Of a stretch of DNA of 49,634 nt, positions 1-7,748 are shown piece by piece. Location of the stretch: positions 15,643 through 65,276 of the forward strand of contig JAJQCW010000023.1 in assembly GCA_021202515.1 (NCBI GenBank). Reading direction: 5' to 3'. Below the pieces are notes generated by a model. That model was given only the letters and a program-made list of their open reading frames with translations. It did no database searches and was not told the DNA's origin. Each line of letters starts with the position of its first letter. Within the stretch, counting starts at the first letter, position 1. The position numbers and the translations under genes are program-made. Source of the stretch: Clostridiales bacterium (GTDB lineage: Bacteria > Bacillota > Clostridia > Oscillospirales > Oscillospiraceae).

Positions 1-872
1 CCCACGCCGTCGGTCACCACCCAGACCTTATCGCCGGAATAGCGGCGGACGTAACCGGTGAACTTAACGCCATTGTAATACCATAATCCGTCACCGGTGA
101 AGGTGGTATCTCCATAGGTGTCCAGGTTGGAAGTCTCATATTTGCCCGTGTAACTGGCAGGAACACCTTCCGTTATGTAGGAGAGTATCTCTGTATCGGG
201 GTCAAGGTAAAAACCGGTATAGAGTGCGCCGTTGGAGTAGTAAACGCCGTTGTACACGCCGGTGTAAAGCGTCGCAACAGAGGAATAGACGCTGTCGTTT
301 TGTGTTGTGGTGACAGTCACCAGTTGGCCGCCGGTTTCCGCATCTTCCTCCAGAAGCGCTTTCCCGTCTGTATCCAGGCTAATTGCCGTCACAAAACCGG
401 TGCCTGTCAGTGTCAGCTCACCCTCGTCATTAAAATAGTAATAACCTGCTTCAAAGGTGGTCTCCCCGTTCGTTACCCTTTCCTCCAGGTAGAGAACCAC
501 ATCCATTGCCTGCGTAGGTTCGCTGTCCGCCTCGTTCTCCCAATAGAAGAAGGTCCAGCCGGTCTCCGTCTGTGTCCAGCCATCGGAATCCGCTTCGCCG
601 GTCAGGACGACCGTCTCCTGTTGGCCGATGGCCACTGTGGGCGTTTCACCCTCCGATTCCCCGCTGGAATTGTCTGCGGCTTCCGTTTCTCCCTCCGTGC
701 CGACAGAAGCAGCCAGTTCCGCGTCATCCACAGCGTCCTCTGTCAGTTCCTCGGAGGCGGCAGAGCTGTCAGCAGTTGTCTCCTGGGCCAGCGCGGCAGG
801 ATAGGCCATAACACACAGCGTCAGCACCAGACAGACGGTGGAAAGAACCATTTTCAGTGTTCGTTGTCTCAT
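1..872 (-). CDS. Secreted repeat protein, cut by window edge
   Basis: An open frame of at least 290 codons starts with ATG at 872, seven bases after AGGAGGA, and runs off the left end without a stop. The first 31 residues form a signal peptide: a basic start (MRQRTLK), a hydrophobic core, and an Ala-Leu-Ala cleavage site. A linker rich in Glu, Ser, Thr and Ala follows to about residue 85. After that come aromatic, Gly-rich segments such as YTGVYNGVYYSNG and GLWYYNGVKFTGY, which resemble cell-wall-binding or MORN-like repeats; the exact family is not clear. The protein is probably exported and surface-associated. It lies 100 bases downstream of the sensor kinase on the same strand, with no clear terminator between, so it may belong to that operon. 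Its function is unknown. Confidence 0.75.
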   Translation of the reverse strand, partial: MRQRTLKMVLSTVCLVLTLCVMAYPAALAQETTADSSAASEELTEDAVDDAELAASVGTEGETEAADNSSGESEGETPTVAIGQQETVVLTGEADSDGWTQTETGWTFFYWENEADSEPTQAMDVVLYLEERVTNGETTFEAGYYYFNDEGELTLTGTGFVTAISLDTDGKALLEEDAETGGQLVTVTTTQNDSVYSSVATLYTGVYNGVYYSNGALYTGFYLDPDTEILSYITEGVPASYTGKYETSNLDTYGDTTFTGDGLWYYNGVKFTGYVRRYSGDKVWVVTDGV

Positions 873-972
873 AGTTCCTCCTAATACGATTGTTGCAGTT
901 GGGTTGAGACGGCACTCTTGCGCCGCCTGTGGGCGATTTATCTCATCGGGAAGGAGCATCAGCTTCCCGTTA

Positions 973-2388
973 TCACAAAACTGGCGGAAGGTCAGTCGGA
1001 ATGGGCAGGTTAAAGTAGAAGGTGTTCCGCCCGTCCTGGGAGCGCAGCCCCACTTCCGCCTGACACATTTCAGCCACCTGCCGAACCACATACAAGCCGA
1101 GACCATACCCGCTGCTGCGCCGCCTGGATTTGTCCCTCTTGTAAAACGGCTCCCAAATGCGCTGTTGCTCTTCCGCCGGGATAGCCTCTCCCGCATTGGT
1201 GACCTGAATACAGAACCGCCCCTGCGCAAAGCGGCCATTCAACTGGATCTCCGTATCTGGCGCACGGTATTTCACCGCATTCCCCAGGTAATTGAAAATC
1301 ACCCGCTCCAGCAGGTAAGCGTTGGCGAAAATACTGCCGTCCTCCCATTCCACCACTATAGAAACATCTGGATACTCTCGTAAGATGCGCTGCCGCACCT
1401 GTTCCCCCAGCGTTCCGGCATCCATCCATTCCATTTCATAGAAGTGTTCACCACCGTCCAGAGCGGAAGCCTCCATCATCTCCTTGGCCAGCAAGTCCAG
1501 TGAGTCACACTCCTCCAGCATAATGCCACAGTAGCGGTTGACCTGGGGGGAACTCGACGATACGATTTGGATGTTCTCTGTATAGCCCCGCAGGGTAGTC
1601 AGGGGGGTTTTGATCTCGTGGGCCAGGCTGCGCAGCAGTTCCCGCCGCCGTTCCAGTTCGCGTTGCATATCGCAGATGCTTTTTTCCAGTTTGGTGGACA
1701 GGTCGTTCACTGAATCCGCCAATACCGCGATTTCATCGTGTCCCTGGTAATGAACCTTTTGGCTGAAATTCAAATTCGCCATGTCTCGTGTCACCCGGCT
1801 GATCTCCTCGATTTGGTTGGTGTACCGTCGGGTCAGCAGATTCCAGGCCACCATACCCAGCAGAGCCGTCACACCGGCGCTGCACAGCAGGAACAGGGAA
1901 ACCAACTGCACCGACTGCTCAATGCCCTTGATTCCCTTGTTCATGATGATATAAGTGCCGTCCCCCAAATCCCGCACATAGTAGAGCCGACGAAGCTGGT
2001 CGCCCTCATTGTAACGTTCAATGAGGTAGGGGTTTTCCTCCTGGGCCTGAAATTCCTGGAGAATGTTATTCAATCTAGGACTGTCCTTGATCCGTTCCGC
2101 TTTGCCGTTCAAATACTCCGTGGTGCTGGTGATGATATCCCCGTCCGTAATGATGGTAATGTGGATGAGATAGGAATCATAAATAGAACTGAGAAGCTCC
2201 TGCGTCTCCCCCTCCCCCTGTTCCAGCAGTTCGCTGATTTGAGTTCCGTAATGAATCATTCTCGTTCTGGACTGCCAGACAAACACGGGTTTCAGCAGCA
2301 GGCCGGAAACCAGCGTCAGGAAGCACATACACCCGATGATGCAAACCGCAAAGGCCAGACTGACCTTGGTGCGCAGCCGCGGTTTCAC
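973..2388 (-). CDS. Membrane sensor histidine kinase (HAMP type)
   Basis: This 471-residue protein is the sensor of a two-component system: it autophosphorylates on His and passes the phosphate to the adjacent regulator. A transmembrane helix at about 8-32, an extracytoplasmic domain (33-160), a second helix (161-184) and a HAMP linker precede the kinase core. The H-box is SLAHEIKTPL with His257; the N-box lies near 360 (IFNYLGNAVKY), and the G-box is GYGLGLYVV near 426. The start codon is GTG, and GTGA overlaps the regulator stop by four bases, implying translational coupling. The signal sensed cannot be read from the sequence. The architecture resembles VanS/BaeS-type kinases, and no cognate resistance gene lies beside it. 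Confidence 0.93.
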   Translation of the reverse strand: MKPRLRTKVSLAFAVCIIGCMCFLTLVSGLLLKPVFVWQSRTRMIHYGTQISELLEQGEGETQELLSSIYDSYLIHITIITDGDIITSTTEYLNGKAERIKDSPRLNNILQEFQAQEENPYLIERYNEGDQLRRLYYVRDLGDGTYIIMNKGIKGIEQSVQLVSLFLLCSAGVTALLGMVAWNLLTRRYTNQIEEISRVTRDMANLNFSQKVHYQGHDEIAVLADSVNDLSTKLEKSICDMQRELERRRELLRSLAHEIKTPLTTLRGYTENIQIVSSSSPQVNRYCGIMLEECDSLDLLAKEMMEASALDGGEHFYEMEWMDAGTLGEQVRQRILREYPDVSIVVEWEDGSIFANAYLLERVIFNYLGNAVKYRAPDTEIQLNGRFAQGRFCIQVTNAGEAIPAEEQQRIWEPFYKRDKSRRRSSGYGLGLYVVRQVAEMCQAEVGLRSQDGRNTFYFNLPIPTDLPPVL

Positions 2389-3068
2389 AGGCTGGTCACC
2401 TCCCCGTCAAAGCAGTATCCCACACCCCGGACGGTGCGGATTTTCTGACCATATTCTTTCAGCGAGCGCCGGAGCATTTTGATGTGGGTATCCAGAGTGC
2501 GCTCGCCCCCGCCGTACTCCACGCCCCAGACACGGGTCAGGATGGTTTCCCGGCTGAGGACAACATTGCTGTTTTCCAGGAACAGAAGCAGCAACTGATA
2601 TTCCTTGCTGGTCAGCTTGCACTCCTCACCGGCAATCAAAACAGTGTGGGTGCTCTGGCGAAGCAGCAGCTCCCCACAACGGTAATCCTGAATGACGTGG
2701 GCGCGTTTTTCCTGTACCAGCCGCTTGGCGCGCTGGGCCAGCACTGCCCGGTGAAATGGCTTTGCCACATAGTCGTCCGCGCCTTCCTGAAAGCACCGAA
2801 TCTCACTGACCGCATCGTCCAGAGCGGTCAGCATCAACACCTTAACGCCAAAATGCTCCTTCACGTAAGGCAAAATATCCCAGCCGTCCAACTCCGGCAT
2901 CATGATATCCAAAATCAGCAGGTCGATCATGTTATCCGCCGCCAATTGCTCCAGCACCTCCCGGCCATTGTAGGCAGTGGAAACCTGATACCCTTCCATG
3001 GTAAAGATATCCTGCAACAGCTCGTTTACGCGGACATCGTCGTCGGCAATCAGCACTTTTCCCGTCAT
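2385..3068 (-). CDS. OmpR-family response regulator
   Basis: This 227-residue regulator has an N-terminal receiver domain and a C-terminal winged-helix DNA-binding domain. The acidic pocket is ADDD near residue 10, the phospho-acceptor is Asp54 in LILDIMMPELDG, and a KPF motif follows at the end of the receiver. The C-terminal half carries the OmpR/PhoB pattern LTSKEYQLL, WG(V) and RTVRGVGY. The start at 3068 is preferred over an in-frame ATG at 3107 because AAGGAGGG sits just upstream. It is the first gene of the operon, followed by the kinase with a four-base overlap. Targets are unknown; the secreted protein downstream is one candidate. Confidence 0.93.
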   Translation of the reverse strand: MTGKVLIADDDVRVNELLQDIFTMEGYQVSTAYNGREVLEQLAADNMIDLLILDIMMPELDGWDILPYVKEHFGVKVLMLTALDDAVSEIRCFQEGADDYVAKPFHRAVLAQRAKRLVQEKRAHVIQDYRCGELLLRQSTHTVLIAGEECKLTSKEYQLLLLFLENSNVVLSRETILTRVWGVEYGGGERTLDTHIKMLRRSLKEYGQKIRTVRGVGYCFDGEVTSL

Positions 3069-3193
3069 TTTGCCCTCCTTCCTGCCACGGCGCAAAACCT
3101 GTGACATGCTGCGGCTGGCGTTTACAGTGATACCTTACCAGCCTAATGTGAAATCTGTGTGTATTCTGCCTCCAAGCGTCCGCACTTTTTCAG

Positions 3194-3231
3194 AAAAAAA
3201 CTGCGGCCCGGAGTTTCCCTCTGGGCCGCAG
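3194..3231 (-). terminator. Intrinsic terminator after tRNA-Leu
   Basis: The stem CTGCGGCCC/GGGCCGCAG (9 bp) is followed on the minus strand by seven T residues. It lies nine bases after the tRNA 3' end. Confidence 0.9.
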
Positions 3232-3239
3232 CATTCTGG

Positions 3240-3323
3240 TGCCGGTGGCGGGACTCGAACCCGCACACCATCGCTGGTAATGGATTTTGAGTCCACCTCG
3301 TCTACCAATTCCAACACACCGGC
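3240..3323 (-). tRNA. tRNA-Leu (CAA anticodon)
   Basis: This is an 84-base class II tRNA. The acceptor stem GCCGGTG pairs with CACCGGC, and A is the discriminator base. The anticodon loop is CTCAAAA, giving the anticodon CAA on a five-pair stem. It has a long variable arm (TACC/GGTG stem) and a T-arm with GGTTCGAGTCC. CCA is not encoded. It reads UUG leucine codons. It has its own promoter and terminator. Confidence 0.97.
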
Positions 3324-3333
3324 GTCAAATGGT

Positions 3334-3362
3334 ATTATAGCGGAAACTTCTTCGAATTGCAA
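3334..3362 (-). promoter_or_regulatory. Promoter of tRNA-Leu
   Basis: On the minus strand, TTGCAA and TATAAT are separated by 17 bases, ten bases upstream of the tRNA 5' end. Confidence 0.85.
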
Positions 3363-3416
3363 CCCCAAATTTTTGCCGCCGCAAAAATAAAATCTCCCCG
3401 TTCTCTCCAAACCTTG

Positions 3417-3446
3417 TTTACAGGAACCACCGTTATCCGATATAAT
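3417..3446 (+). promoter_or_regulatory. Promoter of the glycosidase gene
   Basis: TTTACA and TATAAT are separated by 18 bases, 40 bases before the ATG at 3487. It is divergent from the tRNA promoter. Confidence 0.75.
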
Positions 3447-3486
3447 GAGACAGATGACCCGTTGCACGGGAAAGGAGAACCACAAA

Positions 3487-5109
3487 ATGATGTTTGAGAC
3501 GATTTTACGCAGCCCCGACTGGGTGATGGTCCAGAGCGAACGGGGCGAATGGAAAGCGGCAGGCAGCCCGGGCGCGGCCCGCCGGGAGGACGTGGTCGTG
3601 GAGACCGCCCTGGAGGGAGACCGGCTGGCAGTGTATCTGACCGCGGACAGCACCCCGGTGCGGCTGATCCGGCTACGCTGGCAGTTTTCCCAGCCAATGA
3701 AGGGGACCTTCCTGGGCGACGCCTGGGAGCGGGGCTACGGCGACATGGGGTGGCGGAACATGATCCCCTACCGGGCCATGCCCTGGTTCTTCCTGGCTCA
3801 GCGGGAGAATGTCACGGCGGGGTATGGCGTCCGGGTGCGGCCTGGCGCGCTGTGCTTCTGGCAGGCGGATTCTGCCGGGGTGTCCCTGTGGCTGGACGTG
3901 CGCAGCGGCGGCGTGGGCGTGGTGCTGTCCGGGCGCAGGCTGCTGGCGGCCCAGGTAGTGTTTCGCACCTACGAGGGCGTCAGCGCCTACGAAGCCTCCC
4001 GGCGGTTCTGTCAGGCCCTGTGCGACGACCCCATCTTCCCACCCCACCCGGTCTACGGCTCCAACAACTGGTATTACGCCTATGGCCACAGCTCCCAGCA
4101 GGAAATTTTGGCGGACACCGACTATCTGATGGCGCTGACGGGTGGGCTGGACAACCGGCCCTATATGGTCGTGGACGACTGCTGGCAGAAATATCGCAGC
4201 GACGATTACATCGGCGGCCCCTGGGTCAGCAACGAAAAGTTCCCGGATATGGCGGGGCTGGCGGCGGACATCACCGCCAAAGGCGCACGGCCCGGCCTGT
4301 GGATGCGGCTGCTGCTGGACCGCAGCGAGAGCATCCCCGCCCAATGGCGGCTGGCAAACGGCAGTTTGGACCCCTCTCACCCAGAGGTGCTGGCCCACAT
4401 GCAGGAGGACATCCGCCGGGTCTGTGGCTGGGGCTATCGGCTCATCAAGCACGACTTCTCCACCTTCGACATTTTCGGGCGGTGGGGACCCCAGATGCTC
4501 CCCCTGATGGCGGCAGACGGCTGGCGGTTCCACGACCAGAGCCGCACCTCGGCGGAGATCGTCACCAGCCTTTACCGGGCCATTCTGGAGGCCGCCGCTC
4601 CCACCGGTACCCTGATTTTGGGCTGCAACACCGTGGGCCACCTGGGGGCGGGGCTGATGCATCTGAACCGCACCGGCGACGACACCAGCGGCCTGCTGTG
4701 GGAGCGCACCGCCCGGCTGGGGGTGAACACCCTGGCCTTCCGTATGTCCCACCACCGAACCTTCTACGACGTGGACGCGGACTGCCTGGGCATCACGGAA
4801 CACATTCCCTGGGAGCTGAACCGGCAATGGGGCCAGTTGCTGGCCAAAAGCGGCACTCCCTTCTTTGTCTCGGCAAAGCCCGGTGTGCTGACGGCAGAGC
4901 AGGAAAAAGAGCTGGCCGGATTCTTCCGGGAGGCGTCGGAGCAGGCCCACATCGCCCAGCCTTTGGACTGGCAGGAGACCAGCCTGCCCCAGACGTGGCA
5001 GGTGGGGACGGAGCAACTCTCCTACAACTGGTACGAGGACACCGGCCTGCGGTCTGTTCGGGCCTCCGGCGCGATTTGGGAGCAAATCGACGGGGAACGG
5101 TATTTCTAA
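3487..5109 (+). CDS. Glycoside hydrolase, clan GH-D (GH36-like)
   Basis: This 540-residue protein has the look of an alpha-galactosidase superfamily enzyme. An N-terminal beta-rich part (1-185) precedes a TIM barrel marked by GSNNWYYAYG (191-200), VVDDCWQ (228-234), GLWMR (270-274) and LIKHDFS (319-325). In family terms Asp323 of KHD is the likely nucleophile, and Asp398/399 in RTGDDTS the likely acid/base. There is no signal peptide, so it probably acts on imported oligosaccharides in the cytoplasm. ATG at 3487 is chosen because AAGGAGA precedes it; the frame also opens at 3445, over the -10 box. It is a single gene with no sugar transporter nearby, and its substrate is not predictable. The stop codon lies in a heptamer repeat. 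Confidence 0.85.
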   Translation: MMFETILRSPDWVMVQSERGEWKAAGSPGAARREDVVVETALEGDRLAVYLTADSTPVRLIRLRWQFSQPMKGTFLGDAWERGYGDMGWRNMIPYRAMPWFFLAQRENVTAGYGVRVRPGALCFWQADSAGVSLWLDVRSGGVGVVLSGRRLLAAQVVFRTYEGVSAYEASRRFCQALCDDPIFPPHPVYGSNNWYYAYGHSSQQEILADTDYLMALTGGLDNRPYMVVDDCWQKYRSDDYIGGPWVSNEKFPDMAGLAADITAKGARPGLWMRLLLDRSESIPAQWRLANGSLDPSHPEVLAHMQEDIRRVCGWGYRLIKHDFSTFDIFGRWGPQMLPLMAADGWRFHDQSRTSAEIVTSLYRAILEAAAPTGTLILGCNTVGHLGAGLMHLNRTGDDTSGLLWERTARLGVNTLAFRMSHHRTFYDVDADCLGITEHIPWELNRQWGQLLAKSGTPFFVSAKPGVLTAEQEKELAGFFREASEQAHIAQPLDWQETSLPQTWQVGTEQLSYNWYEDTGLRSVRASGAIWEQIDGERYF

Positions 5110-5140
5110 TGTGCAATGTGCAGTGAGCAATTTGCAATGG
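5107..5140 (+). repeat. Stop-codon heptamer repeat, copy 1
   Basis: The sequence consists of GCAATGT-like heptamers and starts at the TAA stop of the glycosidase. Four further copies, in the same orientation to their upstream genes, lie at 5323-5387, 28635-28670, 35948-35981 and 49461-49497. Confidence 0.8.
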
Positions 5141-5149
5141 CTGGGTTTG

Positions 5150-5312
5150 CAGACGTTTTTCTTTGCAACTTTGCCATTGGAAACCCCTCCACCATGCTTC
5201 GCATGGTCCCCCTCCCCTTTCAGGGGCGGCAAAAGGGGCTATTGGTTTCAAAAAGGCCATTTTCGCGGAAAACCTGCGCCATGCCGACCAAAAATGCAGA
5301 CGAAACAGCCCA
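5150..5312 (+). repeat. Hairpin-cassette repeat, copy D
   Basis: The left part reads GGAAACCCCTCCACC, followed by the palindromes CCATGCTTCGCATGG and CCCCTTTCAGGGG and then GGCAAAAGGGG. The right end (GGAAAACCTG, CATGCC, AAAAATGC) aligns with copy A. The 5110-5365 spacer contains only this element and two heptamer repeats. Confidence 0.75.
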
Positions 5313-5322
5313 CATTATCCTG

Positions 5323-5387
5323 GCTAACAGCTAACAGCTAATAGCTAACAGCTCATTGCACATTGCTAATTGCGAATTGCTAATTGT
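5323..5387 (-). repeat. Stop-codon heptamer repeat, copy 2
   Basis: Read on the minus strand, it gives GCAATTA and GCAATGT units followed by several AGCTGTTAGCT-type units. The last six codons and the TAG stop of the ABC ATPase gene lie inside it, so the repeat encodes the C-terminus (QLAIRN). Confidence 0.8.
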
Positions 5388-6487
5388 GCCGCGTCTGTAA
5401 AGACCGGCACTCCCGCCTCTCTCGCCGCGTCCAGCAGCCGTCCATTGCACCGGTTGAACTCCCCCACGGGGCACCCGGCGTCCAGCACCGCGCCAATGCG
5501 CAGCATAGCGTCTCTGGTGGCGGCAAAAACCTCATCAGAGACCGGCTCGAAAGCCGGGGCAGTGAACACCTCCGCCGCCAGCGCACGGGCTATGGGGGTG
5601 TCCACGTCGTTTTCGAACAAAATCCCCGCCGCGAAGGGGATTTGCTCCCGCTGGAGGCGGCGGTACGCGGGGACACCATACCCGGCTCCGCCGATGACGA
5701 ATACCTTCGGTTCTCCCTCCGGGCGGGGCAGTTCCACGCTGCCAAAGAAGGGGTCGTAGCTGCCCCGCTCCATGTCGTAGAGCCGCTGGGCGGCGTCCCC
5801 CGCCAGCACCTCCTCCGGCGGGCCGTACCGGGAGATGGCGTCCCCCTTGACGCAGACCAACTGGTCCGAGACCTTATAGGCCAGGTCGATCTCGTGGAGG
5901 GAGAGCAGGATGGTGGTCCCCTTCTCCCTTGCCAGGCGGCGCAGCACGTCCAGCAGTTCCACCTTGTAGCGGATGTCCAGGTAGGCGGTGGGCTCGTCCA
6001 GCACGATGATCTCCGTGTCCTGACAGATGGCCCTTGCCAGCAGCATCCGCTGCTTCTGACCGTCGCTGAGGGTGGAGAACTCCTGCTCCGCCAGTTCTTC
6101 CCCGCCCACCAGGGCCAGGGCCTCGTCCACCTTGCGGCGGTCCTCGGCGGTCAGCTTGCCCATGGCGTTGGTGTGGGGATAGCGGCCCAGAGCCACCAGC
6201 TCCCGGCAGGTCATCAGCTCCGGGTTGACCCGGTCTGTCAGCACCACCGCCAAGTGACTTGCCAGCTCTCTGGCGCTCCAGCGGTGAACGTCCCGCCCCT
6301 GGACGTAGACGCTGCCGCTGATCGTTCGCAGTTGGCGGGTGATGGACTTCAAAATGGTGGACTTCCCCGCCCCGTTGGGGCCGATAAGGGTGAGAATTTG
6401 CCCCTTTTGCAGGTTAAGATTGATGCCATGGATGAGGATATTCCCGCGATAGCCCACGGCCAGGTTTTCCGTCTCGAAATAGCTCAT
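5366..6487 (-). CDS. Iron-chelate type ABC transporter ATPase
   Basis: This 373-residue ATPase powers a FecCD-type importer (siderophore, haem or cobalamin class). Walker A is GPNGAGKST (36-44), the signature is LSDGQ (140-144), Walker B is IIVLDEP (160-166), and the H-loop His is in LSLHEID (195-201). The ABC core ends near residue 250. A further 120 residues follow, beginning KVFVIGGAGYG (261-271), a Rossmann-like glycine pattern not needed for transport. The ATG overlaps the permease stop by four bases (ATGA). No substrate-binding protein gene is adjacent. The C-terminus is encoded by a repeat. The substrate is unknown. Confidence 0.9.
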   Translation of the reverse strand: MSYFETENLAVGYRGNILIHGINLNLQKGQILTLIGPNGAGKSTILKSITRQLRTISGSVYVQGRDVHRWSARELASHLAVVLTDRVNPELMTCRELVALGRYPHTNAMGKLTAEDRRKVDEALALVGGEELAEQEFSTLSDGQKQRMLLARAICQDTEIIVLDEPTAYLDIRYKVELLDVLRRLAREKGTTILLSLHEIDLAYKVSDQLVCVKGDAISRYGPPEEVLAGDAAQRLYDMERGSYDPFFGSVELPRPEGEPKVFVIGGAGYGVPAYRRLQREQIPFAAGILFENDVDTPIARALAAEVFTAPAFEPVSDEVFAATRDAMLRIGAVLDAGCPVGEFNRCNGRLLDAAREAGVPVFTDAAQLAIRN

Positions 6488-7563
6488 TGCTCCCGCCCCC
6501 TCCGTTTTACCATCATGTAGATCACCACCGGCGCGCCGAACGCTGAGGTCACGGTGCTGATGGCCAGCTCCGTGGGCGCGAATGCGGTCCGCGCCAACAG
6601 GTCGCAGTAGACACAGCACACCGCCCCAGTCAGGAAGGACAGGGGGATGACCACGGCCGGGCGGGAGGTGTTCAGCAGACTTTTTGTGATGTGGGGAATG
6701 GCGATACCCACAAAGGAGATGGGTCCTGCGAAAGCGGTGACGCAGGCGGACAGCAGACTGGACAGCAAAATCAGGCAGACTCGGAAGGCCCGGACGTGGA
6801 TGCCCAGGCTCTGGGCGTAGCCCTCCCCCAGGGCGTAGGCCCCGATGGGCTTTGCCAGCAGCCACGCCAAAGCCAGGCAGGGCAGACAAATAGCCGCAGA
6901 CACCCCCACGGCGTTCCAGCTTGCCCCGGAAAAGCTGCCCATGGACCAGCTTGTCAGGTTGGCGACGTTGTGCTCGTCTGCGAAGGTGACGCAAAAGTCC
7001 GTCACCGCGCCGCAGAGGTAGCTGACCATAATGCCGATGACCAGCAGCATGGACATATTGCGCACCCGCTGGGCGAAGAGCAGCACCACCCCCGTCACCA
7101 GCAGCGACCCGGCGAAGGCCGAGAGCACCATCACGCCGGAGTTCATGGTGGAGATGTCTTTCAGCAGGAAGATCATGGTGACGCTCACCAACATTTTCGC
7201 GCCGGAGGAAATACCCAGCACAAACGGCCCGGCGATGGGATTGCGGAAAAAGGACTGGAGCAGCAGGCCGGACACCGCCAGCGCGCCCCCCAGCACCGCC
7301 GCCAGCAGCAGCCGGGGCAGGCGGATGGAAAACAGCACCCGCGCCTCCGTTGAACCGGTCAGGAACGCCGTCAGCGCCTCACCGTACCGGTCAGGGTTCA
7401 GCAGCGCCAGCACCCGCAGCCGCAGGCCCTTGCCCAACAGGGCGAAAATCTCCCCCGTCGGGATGTCTACCGCGCCGGTGTTCACGTTTAAAATCAGCCC
7501 CGCCGCCAGCAATGCGGCCAGCAGCGCGGTCACGGCGGCGGTGCGGATGGTGCGTCGGTTCAT
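6484..7563 (-). CDS. FecCD-family ABC permease
   Basis: This 359-residue polytopic membrane protein forms the channel of an iron-siderophore/cobalamin type importer. Family marks include RLPRLLLAAVLGGALAVSG, QSFFRNPIAGPFVLGISSGA (near 105-125), the cytoplasmic coupling region ALGEGYAQSLGI, and GPISFVGIAIPHI near 275. About ten hydrophobic segments are visible. It is the first gene of a two-gene operon with the ATPase and overlaps it by four bases. Upstream, on the minus strand, two TACAAT-like boxes at 7600-7620 may form its promoter, one preceded by an extended TG. No Fur-like palindrome is obvious. The required binding protein must be encoded elsewhere. Confidence 0.92.
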   Translation of the reverse strand: MNRRTIRTAAVTALLAALLAAGLILNVNTGAVDIPTGEIFALLGKGLRLRVLALLNPDRYGEALTAFLTGSTEARVLFSIRLPRLLLAAVLGGALAVSGLLLQSFFRNPIAGPFVLGISSGAKMLVSVTMIFLLKDISTMNSGVMVLSAFAGSLLVTGVVLLFAQRVRNMSMLLVIGIMVSYLCGAVTDFCVTFADEHNVANLTSWSMGSFSGASWNAVGVSAAICLPCLALAWLLAKPIGAYALGEGYAQSLGIHVRAFRVCLILLSSLLSACVTAFAGPISFVGIAIPHITKSLLNTSRPAVVIPLSFLTGAVCCVYCDLLARTAFAPTELAISTVTSAFGAPVVIYMMVKRRGREQ

Positions 7564-7685
7564 GCAGTCCTCTCCCCTCTTTTTCAGTTATTCCGTCATT
7601 GTAGCATATTGTAACACATTTGCCGGGCGGTTTCCACCTCCAAAGGGCGTAGAGGGGCAAATGGGGCAAATTGCGCGGCCTCGTC

Positions 7686-7714
7686 TTTACAGAATCCCCG
7701 TTCTGTGGTAGAAT
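7686..7714 (+). promoter_or_regulatory. Promoter of rodA-hisB
   Basis: TTTACA and TAGAAT are separated by 17 bases, ending 34 bases before the rodA ATG. Confidence 0.8.
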
Positions 7715-7748
7715 GTGAACCAATCTCAAAAGAAAACGAGGTGGCGTC

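Noticed and set aside
5323-5387. Tandem short repeats that might suggest a CRISPR array
   Set aside because: Units are seven bases without unique spacers of constant length, and no cas gene is present.
7564-7620. Fur box at the iron-type ABC operon
   Set aside because: No GATAATGATAATCATTATC-like palindrome can be seen, only two -10-like TACAAT boxes.
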